Source of the DNA: an uncultured Pedosphaera sp.
GTDB lineage: Bacteria > Verrucomicrobiota > Verrucomicrobiia > Limisphaerales > Pedosphaeraceae
DNA: 63,839 nt
Direction: 5' to 3'
Assembly: GCA_903918755.1 (NCBI GenBank)
Contig: CAIXFN010000092.1
Coordinates: 1-63,839, forward strand
Shown here: positions 41,236 through 50,959 of the stretch, one piece after another
How positions within the stretch are numbered: position 1 is the first letter of the stretch
Layout of the letters: each line of letters begins with the position of its first letter
Notes under the pieces: model-generated
What the model was told of the DNA's origin: nothing
Seen by the model: the letters and a program-made list of their open reading frames with translations, nothing else
The model's database searches: none
Made by a program: the position numbers and the translations under genes

Positions 41236-42372
41236 TTAAGTCGCGCGGGTGCGATACTGGGTGGGGGAGAGGCCGAGACGGTTCTGAAAAACACTGCTGA
41301 GGTAATCCGCCCGCCGGAAGCCGGACCGTTCCGCGACGCTCTTCAGGGGAAGCTGGGTGGTCTGCAGCAGGTTCTTCGCGGCTTCCAGTCGCACCCGCAG
41401 AATTTCGGCATGGATGGGCCGGCCCACCACGGCCTTAAACTGCTTTTCCAGGAAACGACGGGAGGAGCGGGCCTGGACCACGACGTCGGCCACCGAAATG
41501 GCCCGGGTGGCATTGCCTTGAATGAAGCGCAGGGCCTGCCGGACGTGCCATTGGTCCACCGCGGTGTCGTCGGTGGACGCGCGAGATTGGACGGAAAGGG
41601 GGCGCACCAGTTGCGGGTTGGCGGGCGCCGGTTCGCCGCGCATGAGCGCGTGCAGCGTCTGGGCGGCCAGATAGCCGATGCCTTCGGTGTCCGGCACCAC
41701 GCTGGAAAGCTGGGGCTGGCAGAAGGTGCACAGGAGCGGGTCGTCGTCGACGCCCAGGACGGCGATTTCACCCGGCACCGCCAAGCCGGCCCCGGCGCAA
41801 ACTTCCAGCAGGCGGCAGCCGCAGAGATCGTTGCCGGCGAGGATCGCGCAGGGTTTGGGGAGGGCTGTCAGCCAGGCGCTCAAGCGCGGCAGCGACCGGG
41901 GATGGTCCGTCAAGGGGAAGGCGGCGAAAGAACCGCCAGCGCGGGCGACGCAGTCGGCGAACAATTCCTGGCGCCGGACCGACCACTCGTAGCGGGGATT
42001 ACCGCAATACGCAAAGTGGCGGTAAGAGCGCTGGCGAAAATAATCCAGCGCCAGTTCGCAGACGCCGCGATCGTCCAGGTCCACCTGGCAGGCACGGCGC
42101 GCGGTGGTGTAGCCGGAGACATTTACCACGGGTACTTTTTTGGCGAGGACGGCGCGAGTGATGGCGGGGGTTTCCAGTCGGGCAATGATTCCTTCGCCGC
42201 GCCAGACGGTCAACCAGAGGGGCGTGGCGCGCAGGGGACCGCTTTCCTCCAGGTGCAACGACCAGTCCGTGTGGCGCCGCGCGTAGTGCGCGATTCCACG
42301 AATGAGACCGCGACCATGAGCGCTGGAAAGTTCAACGAGCACCGCGACCCGGGGATGGGGCAAAGCCGTCAT
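41236..42372 (-). CDS. XylR/AraC-type transcriptional regulator
   Basis: A 378-residue regulator: N-terminal LacI-like sugar-sensing domain (VAVLVELSSAHGRGLIRGIAHYARR through AVLGVDDDPLLCTFCQPQLSSV) and C-terminal AraC HTH (ISVADVVVQARSSRRFLEKQFK and LPLKSVAERSGFRRADYLSSVF). This is the layout of XylR and its relatives, which activate sugar-use genes. Divergent from the FISUMP gene with 135 bp between starts; the ABC genes nearby are other candidate targets. The start may instead be up to 16 codons earlier. Confidence 0.85.
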   Translation of the reverse strand: MTALPHPRVAVLVELSSAHGRGLIRGIAHYARRHTDWSLHLEESGPLRATPLWLTVWRGEGIIARLETPAITRAVLAKKVPVVNVSGYTTARRACQVDLDDRGVCELALDYFRQRSYRHFAYCGNPRYEWSVRRQELFADCVARAGGSFAAFPLTDHPRSLPRLSAWLTALPKPCAILAGNDLCGCRLLEVCAGAGLAVPGEIAVLGVDDDPLLCTFCQPQLSSVVPDTEGIGYLAAQTLHALMRGEPAPANPQLVRPLSVQSRASTDDTAVDQWHVRQALRFIQGNATRAISVADVVVQARSSRRFLEKQFKAVVGRPIHAEILRVRLEAAKNLLQTTQLPLKSVAERSGFRRADYLSSVFQNRLGLSPTQYRTRAT

Positions 42373-42506
42373 TATGAGGCTCAGCATGGCAAATCGCGTC
42401 CGACTGGCAAGTCGAATCACGCGGAATGGGGGCGCCGGAGCGTGTGCGCAAAATCACAAGAGGAAGGACGCCAAATCCCAACCCGCCTGGCGCATGCTGC
42501 AAACTC

Positions 42507-44213
42507 ATGAACACCATTGCTTGCGCCAGTTTGCCGGTTCAGGAAGGTCCTTCACGGTCCGCGGTCCGATTCCTGGTCCGACTGGGCGGCTGGTTGGCGG
42601 CCTTCCTGGTCGCAGCCACCGGAGTGGTTGCTGGCGAATACAGCGACCCTGCTTTAACGGTACAATTCCCGGTGAAATCCCTCCTGAACGCCCGCGCGGT
42701 GACCACCCTTTCCAATGGCACCCTGATCACCTGGAACAAAGGCATCGACGACAAATGGAGTGGGCTGGCCACGCGGGGGGCCGCGGACGCGATGGGGAGT
42801 CTGGGTAAGCTCGCATTGCCCGATGACGGCATTTTTCCCGCCAACTCGTTCCATCCCGGGGTGAGCCTGCATTTCGCCAATTCCAACGCGAGCGGAAGCC
42901 AGGTGCGTTTCACGGGCAAGCAGGTGGCTGATCGGTATGCGATTACCGCCGGCGATGAGCGCTATGCGAATCTGTCGCTGTTTTTCATGAGCGCCTTTGG
43001 CACCAGCGAGATCAGCGTCGAAATCGCTTATTCCGATAAATCCACGGAGCTGAAGCAGTATGCGGTAGTTGATTGGGCGGCCTTGGTTCCCGAAACCGAA
43101 ACCCGGTATTTTCTGGCCGCCAACCTCGCGAAGTGGGGACCCAAAAACACCGAATTGGAGAAGGATCATCATTACCTGCTGGGAATCAACCTGCAACCCA
43201 ACCCCGCGAAAGCGATCGCCCAGGTCACCATCAGCAAGCCGGCCTCGGCCACCAGCCTGGTTTTTTGGGGCGCGACCGGGTATCGCGCCGCGCAAGCGGG
43301 TCCGCGGGTCCGGGTCATTGATGCTGCCGGCGCTCCCATTTCCGGGGCAAAGGTGCAAACGGAGCAGGGGAGCTGGCAGGGGACCACTGATCTCCTTGGC
43401 GAATTCACTCTGGCCGGGACGAATTCGCAGACCCGGGGTACGCCGGTCAATTCCGGCGAAGCGGTGTTGCGGGTAACCCGCGACGGGTACTTGGATGATG
43501 AACAGCCAGTTCCCGCGCGGGACGCCAAGGATCTGGTTATCCGGATGCTCCCTTGCGCGGCCACGGTGCGGGACATTGATGGGAACACCTATCAGGCCGT
43601 GCGCTTGGGAGGGCAGGTTTGGACGACGACCAATTTCCGCGCGACCCGCTTCAACGATGGCAGCCCAATCCCGTTTGATGGCGCCACGCCGGCCTGGAAG
43701 GACAACACCACGCCGCTTTATTGCAATCCCCCCAACGTGACGGATTCCGGGATGATCAGAAAGTACGGGCTGCTCTACAACTTCTATGCGGTGGAGACGA
43801 AGAAGCTCGCGCCGGCCGGATGGCATGTTCCCACCGCGGCGGAGTGGGTGGAGTTTGAGAAACATCTCATCGGGGCCGGGTACAACTGGGATGGGTCACA
43901 AACCGGGGACAAGATTGCCAAGGCAATTTCCGCGAGAACCAGTTGGAAGCTTTCCGATGTCCCGGGAGCGATTGGCAATAATCCGGGGTTGAATAACGCT
44001 TGCGGATTTTCCGCTTATGGCACCGGGTTTCGTCACGAGTCTGGCATCTTTGAGCCAGCTGGCAATTATACGGGTTGGTGGACGGCCACGGCGGTTTCCT
44101 CCGATCACGCGGGCATGATAGATCTGCATGGCAATCAGGCCGCCTGGAGCAACGCTCACCACTATCGCTCCGCTTGCGGATACGCGGTACGATTGATCCA
44201 GGATGCCAAGTGA
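42507..44213 (+). CDS. secreted FISUMP-domain protein
   Basis: About 568 residues with a hydrophobic leader (FLVRLGGWLAAFLVAATGVVAG). The N-terminal half is a beta-rich carbohydrate-binding or adhesin-like part. A middle carboxypeptidase-regulatory-like segment follows (RVIDAAGAPISGAKVQTEQG). The C-terminal quarter is the Fibrobacter succinogenes major paralogous domain: VRDIDGNTYQAVRLGGQVW, LLYNFYAVETKKLAPAGWHV, SACGYAVRLI. It probably sits at the cell surface. Function not known; FISUMP proteins are linked to polysaccharide attachment. Confidence 0.8.
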   Translation: MNTIACASLPVQEGPSRSAVRFLVRLGGWLAAFLVAATGVVAGEYSDPALTVQFPVKSLLNARAVTTLSNGTLITWNKGIDDKWSGLATRGAADAMGSLGKLALPDDGIFPANSFHPGVSLHFANSNASGSQVRFTGKQVADRYAITAGDERYANLSLFFMSAFGTSEISVEIAYSDKSTELKQYAVVDWAALVPETETRYFLAANLAKWGPKNTELEKDHHYLLGINLQPNPAKAIAQVTISKPASATSLVFWGATGYRAAQAGPRVRVIDAAGAPISGAKVQTEQGSWQGTTDLLGEFTLAGTNSQTRGTPVNSGEAVLRVTRDGYLDDEQPVPARDAKDLVIRMLPCAATVRDIDGNTYQAVRLGGQVWTTTNFRATRFNDGSPIPFDGATPAWKDNTTPLYCNPPNVTDSGMIRKYGLLYNFYAVETKKLAPAGWHVPTAAEWVEFEKHLIGAGYNWDGSQTGDKIAKAISARTSWKLSDVPGAIGNNPGLNNACGFSAYGTGFRHESGIFEPAGNYTGWWTATAVSSDHAGMIDLHGNQAAWSNAHHYRSACGYAVRLIQDAK

Positions 44214-44342
44214 ACCTTGCCAACCGGGTGGGAGCGGTCCTGACGGAGGCAGAATTTCGGCTGGCCAGCTAAAAACAACCGCGAATAGAATTGCTCCCCT
44301 CCAAATCATGGCAGCCAATTTTTTTGACGACCCGTTGATTTT

Positions 44343-45680
44343 ATGAACGATAACCATTCTCCATGTGGGAGCCGCATCATTCCCCTCACGTGGGTCATTC
44401 TCACGTTCTTTTCCGGAGCATCGCTTCGGGCGCAAGCGGCCCTGCCACTGGATTACCGGGGGCAACCTTTCCATGACGCTGCCTACCGGGTACTGCAACA
44501 GGCGGAGGCGGACCGGCCAGTCGTTCCGTACCGCGCTTACGAGGCGGCCCGGGTGCTTTGGGATAGTAGTACCGCAACGAATGGCGTCGGCTGGGTGAAC
44601 GGAGGAGATTCCGGCGCCTTCGCCCGCCTGGACGAAAGGGATGCCGAGGGCAAGCGGCTGATCCATTTCCACGCCGTTACTCCCAATTATCGCTACGCGG
44701 CATTTGGCTGGCAGTGGACTCCGCTGACGGAAAAGGGCGTGGATTTGCAGGATTACGCCGCCGTGTCCTTTTCCCTCAAGGTGAGCGGCGCGAAAAAGCC
44801 GCAGGAACTTTTCTTTGGAGTGAGCGCGGAGGAGCCGGCTCCGGTTTCCCTCCGCCCCTTCCAGCCGGCATTTGCCGATGGCGGGTGGCATCGTGTTACC
44901 ATCCCTCTACGCGCCCTGAAATGGACGCCGGCGGCGACGAACCGTGAAGTTCGCGGGATTTCCCTGAAGACCTTTGTCTGGAATGCCAGTGATTTCGATC
45001 TTTTCGTGGACAACGTGGGCTTGGAACGGGAACTCCCGGTCGGGAAGGGGGGCGCTCATTCCGCGGTCGGGGAAGACTGGAAAGCCGAGGCCATCCGCTG
45101 GACCAGTACTCCTGCCTGGGGTCAGAGCATTCCCGGCAAAATCGAATGCGCTTTCTATGACCTGGGCGGGGAAGGCGTCGCGTACCACGACACCACCCCC
45201 ATCAACACGCTTAGCGCCGTGCTCAACCAGCAGCCGCTGCACCAGCGGCCGCATGCCACGCCTTACCATTGGAACTTCCGCCGAGACGAGGGCGTGGATA
45301 TTTCGTTTGTGAAGGATTTTGCGGACCTGAACCACACCAACATGGCCGATCCGCCCATCAATCAGCTGTACATCGGCGGGACAGAGGATGGGGAATGGTG
45401 CAACTACACCGTCGTCGTGAAGCAGGCCGGCAGTTACCGGATCATCGCCGCCTATGGGAATGTGGCGGGCGCGAAGCCCCTCCGCTTCGACATCGACCAC
45501 CAGCCGGCCGCCGAGTGCCCGTGCCCGGTGATTACCACGAGCATGCACAAATGGACCCGGGAAGAGGTGGGCCGGATTACTTTCGCCGAGCCGGGCACGC
45601 ACCTGCTGACCCTGCACTACGAGCGGGGCTACAATCTAGGCTATTTCGAGTTTGAGCTGGTCAAAGCGGGACATAAATGA
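44343..45680 (+). CDS. secreted protein with carbohydrate-binding domains
   Basis: A 445-residue exported protein (ILTFFSGASLRAQAA leader). The N-terminal two-thirds has a CBM11-like beta-sandwich look (YAAVSFSLKVSGAKKPQELF, FVDNVGLERELP). The C-terminal part resembles a CBM6/DUF5010-type module (QLYIGGTEDGEWCNYTVVV, GTHLLTLHYERGYNLGYFEF). No catalytic motif is evident. It may attach to a polysaccharide or host an enzyme not recognised. Confidence 0.65.
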   Translation: MNDNHSPCGSRIIPLTWVILTFFSGASLRAQAALPLDYRGQPFHDAAYRVLQQAEADRPVVPYRAYEAARVLWDSSTATNGVGWVNGGDSGAFARLDERDAEGKRLIHFHAVTPNYRYAAFGWQWTPLTEKGVDLQDYAAVSFSLKVSGAKKPQELFFGVSAEEPAPVSLRPFQPAFADGGWHRVTIPLRALKWTPAATNREVRGISLKTFVWNASDFDLFVDNVGLERELPVGKGGAHSAVGEDWKAEAIRWTSTPAWGQSIPGKIECAFYDLGGEGVAYHDTTPINTLSAVLNQQPLHQRPHATPYHWNFRRDEGVDISFVKDFADLNHTNMADPPINQLYIGGTEDGEWCNYTVVVKQAGSYRIIAAYGNVAGAKPLRFDIDHQPAAECPCPVITTSMHKWTREEVGRITFAEPGTHLLTLHYERGYNLGYFEFELVKAGHK

Positions 45681-46016
45681 CTTGGGGAACGCGGCGGGGG
45701 GCGGCAAGTGGGGAAGTAGCCGGCGGGCGCGCGGCTCGCTCGCATTCCGGAGTTTCACCGCGGTAGATTGACGGCCCGAGAGCTTCCGGATTCCCTTCCG
45801 GAATGCTCCCGGAATCTTGCTGGCGAATTCATTGAATAAGTGGAGATATTCCAAGAAATTCCGCAAAATTGTAACAAAATATTTTTTGACTCCGCCGGAA
45901 CTTTTTATTAAGATACGCAACGTCAACCAAACTTGCACCTGTTCGCCGAAAATGTTTTTTCAGCGGTGGATTTAGAAGATCCGGAATTCAGATTAACAAA
46001 CCACAGATTGACCAAT
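45681..46016. other. gap with promoter for the PEP-CTERM gene
   Basis: About 335 bp. The second half is AT-rich and carries the sigma70-like promoter listed next; the start codon is 102 bp after the -10, giving a long leader. Nothing else recognised. Confidence 0.5.
45886..45914 (+). promoter_or_regulatory. sigma70-like promoter before the PEP-CTERM gene
   Basis: TTGACT (45886-45891), 17-bp spacer, TAAGAT (45909-45914) in a locally AT-rich segment after a GC-rich gene end. Confidence 0.6.
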
Positions 46017-46778
46017 ATGAAGTTGTCCTCCTCCCCCTACTTGAGCATCGCGGCGGCCGCGTCATTTTTGTCGGTTACTTGTGCGACCCAGGCGGACACG
46101 GTTACTTTCAATATCGACTCGGCGCAGAGCTCGCTGACCATTTCGGGCTTGGCGTTCGGCCTGCCCTATACCCAGCAGTCCGCGGGATCGCTGGTGGACG
46201 CGTTTGGAGGCACTTTAGTGGCCGATTTGACTGGTGGAGTTCTGACATTCAGTGGCGGCAGTTCGATTACCGCGCTGACGAATCCCAGCGGGCCGTTCAA
46301 CACCGCACCCAATCCCATCGGTTTCGAAGCGGGCAACTTTGGAGTGCAGGCGAATGGTTTTGTTACCGGTTACGGGGTGGCCAATATCAAGGGTGCCTAT
46401 AAAGATATCGTGCTGGATCTCACCAGTGGCACCGTCCAGAATGGCCTTGCTCCCTCAGGGCAGAACGTCAATCCGACCGCCGGCACGCTGGATTATGGCA
46501 TTGTCCTGAATGCCAACCCTTTTCAGGCCAACAGCTCCTCGATTGTCGGTAAAGGTGGACTCAATGTGGCCACGGGCATCGCGACTTTTGACGGCACCGT
46601 GCTGACGCTGCCGGTTCAGTTCAGCAGTCCGACCTACGCCAACCGTAATGAGACCTATACGGGTGTGATTGTGGCGGATATTGTTCCCGCTCCTGAGCCC
46701 TCCACACTCGCTTTGGCGGGATTGGGTGCGGCGGGTTTTGCCGGTTGGTCCTTCCGCCGTTCGCGGAAGGGTTGCTGA
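46017..46778 (+). CDS. PEP-CTERM sorting domain protein
   Basis: A 253-residue exported protein with signal peptide (SPYLSIAAAASFLSVTCATQA), a Gly/Thr/Asn-rich beta domain, and the C-terminal sorting tail PAPEPSTLALAGLGAAGFAG followed by the basic WSFRRSRKG. The tail is recognised by an exosortase that anchors the protein at the surface; the exosortase is not in this window. Such proteins are common in biofilm- or EPS-forming Gram-negatives. Confidence 0.9.
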   Translation: MKLSSSPYLSIAAAASFLSVTCATQADTVTFNIDSAQSSLTISGLAFGLPYTQQSAGSLVDAFGGTLVADLTGGVLTFSGGSSITALTNPSGPFNTAPNPIGFEAGNFGVQANGFVTGYGVANIKGAYKDIVLDLTSGTVQNGLAPSGQNVNPTAGTLDYGIVLNANPFQANSSSIVGKGGLNVATGIATFDGTVLTLPVQFSSPTYANRNETYTGVIVADIVPAPEPSTLALAGLGAAGFAGWSFRRSRKGC

Positions 46779-46881
46779 GGGAGGGACTGTGGTTGATGGT
46801 TTTCCGGGCATGCCGGCCTCCCCCTGTCCGGGGTGACTTGATTATTCCTGCCCGACAGGAAATTGCGGAAGGAATCTTACT

Positions 46882-49047
46882 ATGCGTTTTGCCTCATTGG
46901 AACTCCCCGGTTACCAAGGTCCGGGACTTTGTAACAAATTGAGCTGGCTGGTCGCCGTGGCGGTGATCGCGCTTAGCTCTGTCGGGTTGCGCGCGCAAAC
47001 AAGCTATGATTTCGATCGCGGCACGAATTCCGGTTGGTTGATGTCCACCGCACATCCGTCCACCATCAGTTATCCAGCGGATGCCTTGGGCGGGCACGCG
47101 TTCCGTTTGCAAGGCGCTCCACAGAGCAGCGGAAGTGACACCAACGCCCGGGTCTTTGCCATCTGGACGAACCGGCTTTACACCAATTTCTACGCCTCGG
47201 TGGATATTGTCTCCTGGAACACCAATCAGGACTGCGAACAGGTCATTGGCATCGTGGGGCGGGTGAACAGCAATGCGGCACTGCCCGACAGCAGTCCCCT
47301 CCGGTTCGACGGACCACTGGATCCCGATTTGCCAAACGGGATAACCTTCAACGCGCGATTGCACGATTACCGCTCGTACCTGGGGACGGGCAACACGAAC
47401 CAACTGGGGGCGGCGGACCAGATGAGCGCCTGGGGAATTGTGAACGGCTTTGGCACGCTTTCACTGGGGAATCCGGTCACGGTCACGCAGGCGCGGTTTC
47501 GCTGGGTGCCGGGTCATGCCTACCGGCTCGTGATTTCCTGCACGAACCAATTTGGGGACAGCCCCACATACTTCACTTCGAGCATTTACGATCTCAAGGA
47601 CCTTTCCCGGCCCCTGCTGACCATGACCGGGGACGACACTTACAATGCCAACTACTGGTACATCCCCCAATATGGCTACGTGGGGCTGTTCGCGTACAAG
47701 TTGAACAAGTCTGATTACGATCCGAACGTGGACGTGACCTTTGACAATTTTTATGTGAATGAAACGGCGCCGGCCACGCCGCTGGCCGCGCCGGCGATTC
47801 CGCACGGAAAGCCGGGCGCGCCGCAGGTGATCAACCGGGTGCCGACCTCCCTCAAAAATTTCCATCCGGCCGCCGCCGGGATCACTTTTAACGCGACCAC
47901 GCTGAGCGTCACCAACGCCATCACCACGAATGCCATTCAGCTCATCCTCAACGGCGTGGATGTCTCGGCGGGATTGCAGATTGCCGGCCCGGCCACGAAT
48001 GCCTCCGTGGCATACAAGGGACTGGTGACGAATACGTTTTACCGGGCCAGTATTGTATTGCGGGATGGGCTGGGCCGCAGCACCACGAATGAATGGAGTT
48101 TTGATACTTTTTCCGATGCATATCTGGCCTCTTCCGCGGTCAAGGTCATTGAGGCGGAGGATTATGATTTTGGCGGTGGCCAGTTCATCGATGATCCGCC
48201 GGCCTCCGGTTACAGCGATTACGACCCCTTGAGCGACAATGGCACAGTCGTGAATGCCGGACTGGGCTATGTGGACCTTTCGGGGCAGAACGACCGGACG
48301 GCTCCTCCCGGAGACTTCTTCTCCCTGGACGGCGGGGCGCATGGTACCGAGTGCATGTATCGCCATGGCGATGCCATTGGCACCCAGCAGGGGAATTTTG
48401 GCATTTTTGTGGCGGCAGACTATACCCAGGGAACGGGAGTTTCTTACGGGCAGAGTTACGAAACCCAGCGCAGCAAATATGCGAGCCTGGATGCCAGCCT
48501 GCAGGAATACATTGTGGAAAGACTCCAGGGGAGTGAATGGCTTAATTATACGCGCATTTTCAATGGCGGCGCTTACAACGTTTACCTGCGCGCCGCTGCC
48601 GGCCTGGCCCAGCCAGTCCGGCTGGATCAGGTCACCCTTGATTCGGTGACGAATTTTTTAGGCACCTTCGATGTGCCCTCCACCTTCTACAATCACAATT
48701 ATACCTACGTTCCGTTATTGGCAACGAACGGCAGCCTGGCGGTGGTGAATTTGAGCGGCACCAACACCGTCCGGCTCACGCTGGACAGCCTGCCCAACAA
48801 CGCGACCCAAAACGGAATTTCCCTCAACTATTTGGTCCTCGTGCCTTCGGTTCCGCAGGTTTACTCCTCGGCCACCCTGGCGGGACCGTTCCTGCCGGAG
48901 ACGGAGGTGCTGGTGGATACCGCGCAGCAGAAACTGACGATTCCCCGGAGCGGTGCGACCCGTTTCTATCGCATTGCCTGGTCGCGGTCAGTCCGTATTT
49001 CCAGCCCCGTCATCACCGGGGCCAACGTCGTGCTGGGTTACCAGTGA
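46882..49047 (+). CDS. secreted surface protein with CBM-like modules
   Basis: A 721-residue exported protein (LSWLVAVAVIALSSVGLRAQ). The first part resembles a laminin-G/concanavalin-like beta domain. A fibronectin-type stretch (VINRVPTSLKNFHPAAAGITF) is in the middle, and a C-terminal CBM6-like module follows (VIEAEDYDFGGGQFIDDP, EWLNYTRIFNGGAYNVYLRA). No enzyme motif. It is upstream of a prepilin-like gene on the same strand, and may be displayed with it. Confidence 0.7.
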   Translation: MRFASLELPGYQGPGLCNKLSWLVAVAVIALSSVGLRAQTSYDFDRGTNSGWLMSTAHPSTISYPADALGGHAFRLQGAPQSSGSDTNARVFAIWTNRLYTNFYASVDIVSWNTNQDCEQVIGIVGRVNSNAALPDSSPLRFDGPLDPDLPNGITFNARLHDYRSYLGTGNTNQLGAADQMSAWGIVNGFGTLSLGNPVTVTQARFRWVPGHAYRLVISCTNQFGDSPTYFTSSIYDLKDLSRPLLTMTGDDTYNANYWYIPQYGYVGLFAYKLNKSDYDPNVDVTFDNFYVNETAPATPLAAPAIPHGKPGAPQVINRVPTSLKNFHPAAAGITFNATTLSVTNAITTNAIQLILNGVDVSAGLQIAGPATNASVAYKGLVTNTFYRASIVLRDGLGRSTTNEWSFDTFSDAYLASSAVKVIEAEDYDFGGGQFIDDPPASGYSDYDPLSDNGTVVNAGLGYVDLSGQNDRTAPPGDFFSLDGGAHGTECMYRHGDAIGTQQGNFGIFVAADYTQGTGVSYGQSYETQRSKYASLDASLQEYIVERLQGSEWLNYTRIFNGGAYNVYLRAAAGLAQPVRLDQVTLDSVTNFLGTFDVPSTFYNHNYTYVPLLATNGSLAVVNLSGTNTVRLTLDSLPNNATQNGISLNYLVLVPSVPQVYSSATLAGPFLPETEVLVDTAQQKLTIPRSGATRFYRIAWSRSVRISSPVITGANVVLGYQ

Positions 49048-49067
49048 TCCCGACGGGGCGTTGATCC

Positions 49068-49922
49068 GTGAAGACCGAGCATCTCAAGCCGTGGCGGAGT
49101 CGCCGCGGTTTCACCCTGATTGAGTTGTTGGTGGTCATTGCGATCATCGCGATTCTGGCGGGCCTGCTCCTGCCGACTTTGGCGCGCGCAAAAGTCAAAG
49201 CCCTGTCCATCCAGTGCCTGAACAACAACCGGCAGATGATGCTGGCCTGGAAGATGTATGTGGACAGCAGCAATGATCATGTGCCGTCCGCTTATGGCAA
49301 TCCCGATGCCTGGATTCCGAACAGTATTTCAATGAATTGGAACGGGAACGCGATTGCCGATGGGTTTAACGCGGCCAATTGGGATACCAGCGTGATGATT
49401 GAGAAAAGTTGCCTCTGGCCGTATTGTGGCAACAACCCTGCCATCTGGCGGTGTCCTGCGGACAGCAAGTATCCCTGCTTCGCCTCCTCCGGCCCGCTGC
49501 GTGGCCAAACGGTGCCACGTCAACGAAGCATTTCGATGTTGAGTTGGTTCAATGGCAGCGATGCGGACAATTTTGGCCCGGGCTATATCAAGTACAAGAA
49601 GTTGAGCGATGTCTTGAATCCGGGTCCAGCCATGACCATTGTGTTTCTGGATGAGCGATGCGACAGTATCAACGATGGCGAGTGGTGCTCGGGGATGTCC
49701 GGTTGGCCGGACCAGCCGGCGAACTGGGTGCTGGTGGATTTTCCCGCCAGTTACCATGCGGGTGCTGGCGGATTGGCTTTTGTGGATGGACATTCTGAAA
49801 TCCATAAATGGCTGGATTCCCGCACCACGCCGCCGATTGGCGCGCTTACTTCCTTGGATGTATCCATGCCCAACAACCGGGATGCTTTGTGGATCATGGA
49901 GCATTCCACCCGCCGCCCCTGA
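49068..49922 (+). CDS. prepilin-type protein with H-X9-DG motif
   Basis: A 284-residue pseudopilin-like protein. After a short basic leader, [16 protein letters not shown] is the prepilin helix, then [20 protein letters not shown]. The C-terminal [13 protein letters not shown] fits the H-X9-DG element of the DUF1559 group. Starts with GTG 20 bp after the previous gene, so likely co-transcribed with it. Cell-surface function is presumed. Confidence 0.85.
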   Translation: MKTEHLKPWRSRRGFTLIELLVVIAIIAILAGLLLPTLARAKVKALSIQCLNNNRQMMLAWKMYVDSSNDHVPSAYGNPDAWIPNSISMNWNGNAIADGFNAANWDTSVMIEKSCLWPYCGNNPAIWRCPADSKYPCFASSGPLRGQTVPRQRSISMLSWFNGSDADNFGPGYIKYKKLSDVLNPGPAMTIVFLDERCDSINDGEWCSGMSGWPDQPANWVLVDFPASYHAGAGGLAFVDGHSEIHKWLDSRTTPPIGALTSLDVSMPNNRDALWIMEHSTRRP

Positions 49923-50018
49923 GGAGGGGGACAGTCTCCAGTTTCACTCATCGTTCATAAGCCACACCGCCGATGGGGTTGGGGAGATTGCCAAACGTCC
50001 TTGAACAACCGATAGATC

Positions 50019-50936
50019 ATGCGCATCAAACGAATCATTCGATACACCTTGCTGGGATTGGGGGCCATCCTCTTGCTGGCGGGGCTCCTGGCAGGGACCA
50101 CCTGGCTGTACTACCATCCCGGCGTCCAACGCACGAATGGATTTGTATATGGCCACCGGTTGGGGCATGACCTCAAATTCGATGTCATCCAGCCGGCCAA
50201 CACGAATGGCATCGGAGTGATCATCATGGTGAGCGGCCGTTGGAAATCCGGGGAAGCCGGCAGTTTCCGCCATTGGATCACCGCCCCGCTGCTGCGGCAC
50301 GGATACACGGTGATTCCCGTTTATCACCTCTCCCAGCCGGAAGCGACAATCGCCGAGATCACGGAGGATGTGAACCGGGCGGTGCGCTTCATCCGGCATC
50401 ATGCCCGCGAATACGGTGTGGATCCGACGCGCCTTGGCCTGACCGGGGGCAGCGCTGGGGGCCACCTGAGCCTGATGATTGCCACGCGCGGCGGTCCGGG
50501 GGCCCCGGATGCGGCCGATCCAGTGGACCGGGAAAGCAGCGCAGTGCAGGCGGCCGCCATTTTTTACCCGGTTACCGACCTGCTTAATCTCGGTTCCTCA
50601 ACGGAGAATCTCGGGGACGGTGGACCGCCGAAGAGCTTTGTGGCGGGGTTCGGCCCCCTGGCCACGAACATGGCCACGTGGAAAGTGCTCGGGCGTGACT
50701 TGTCCCCGATTTACTTCGTCAGCTCAAATCAGCCGCCGATTCTGATTTATCACGGGGATGCCGACACACTGGTTCCCCTGGAACAATCCCAACGATTTCA
50801 AACCGAGGCCCGGAAGGCCGGCGCCACGGTTGAGCTGGTGGTCCATCACAAGGGCCAGCATGGCTGGCTGACGATGGTGTGGGATATCCGCCGGTTCGCC
50901 GATTGGTACGACCGCTACCTGCGGAAGATGGAATAA
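50019..50936 (+). CDS. membrane-anchored alpha/beta hydrolase
   Basis: A 305-residue hydrolase with an N-terminal membrane anchor (YTLLGLGAILLLAGLLAGTTW). The nucleophile is in LTGGSAGGHLSLM. The acid and His are likely in IYHGDADTLVPLEQS and HKGQHGW. Similar to BD-FAE/acetyl-xylan-esterase-like enzymes, so it may release acyl groups from polysaccharides, which would suit its CBM-rich neighbourhood. Substrate unproven. Confidence 0.8.
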   Translation: MRIKRIIRYTLLGLGAILLLAGLLAGTTWLYYHPGVQRTNGFVYGHRLGHDLKFDVIQPANTNGIGVIIMVSGRWKSGEAGSFRHWITAPLLRHGYTVIPVYHLSQPEATIAEITEDVNRAVRFIRHHAREYGVDPTRLGLTGGSAGGHLSLMIATRGGPGAPDAADPVDRESSAVQAAAIFYPVTDLLNLGSSTENLGDGGPPKSFVAGFGPLATNMATWKVLGRDLSPIYFVSSNQPPILIYHGDADTLVPLEQSQRFQTEARKAGATVELVVHHKGQHGWLTMVWDIRRFADWYDRYLRKME

Positions 50937-50959
50937 GCGAACCGGCCGGAGAAGCAGGT

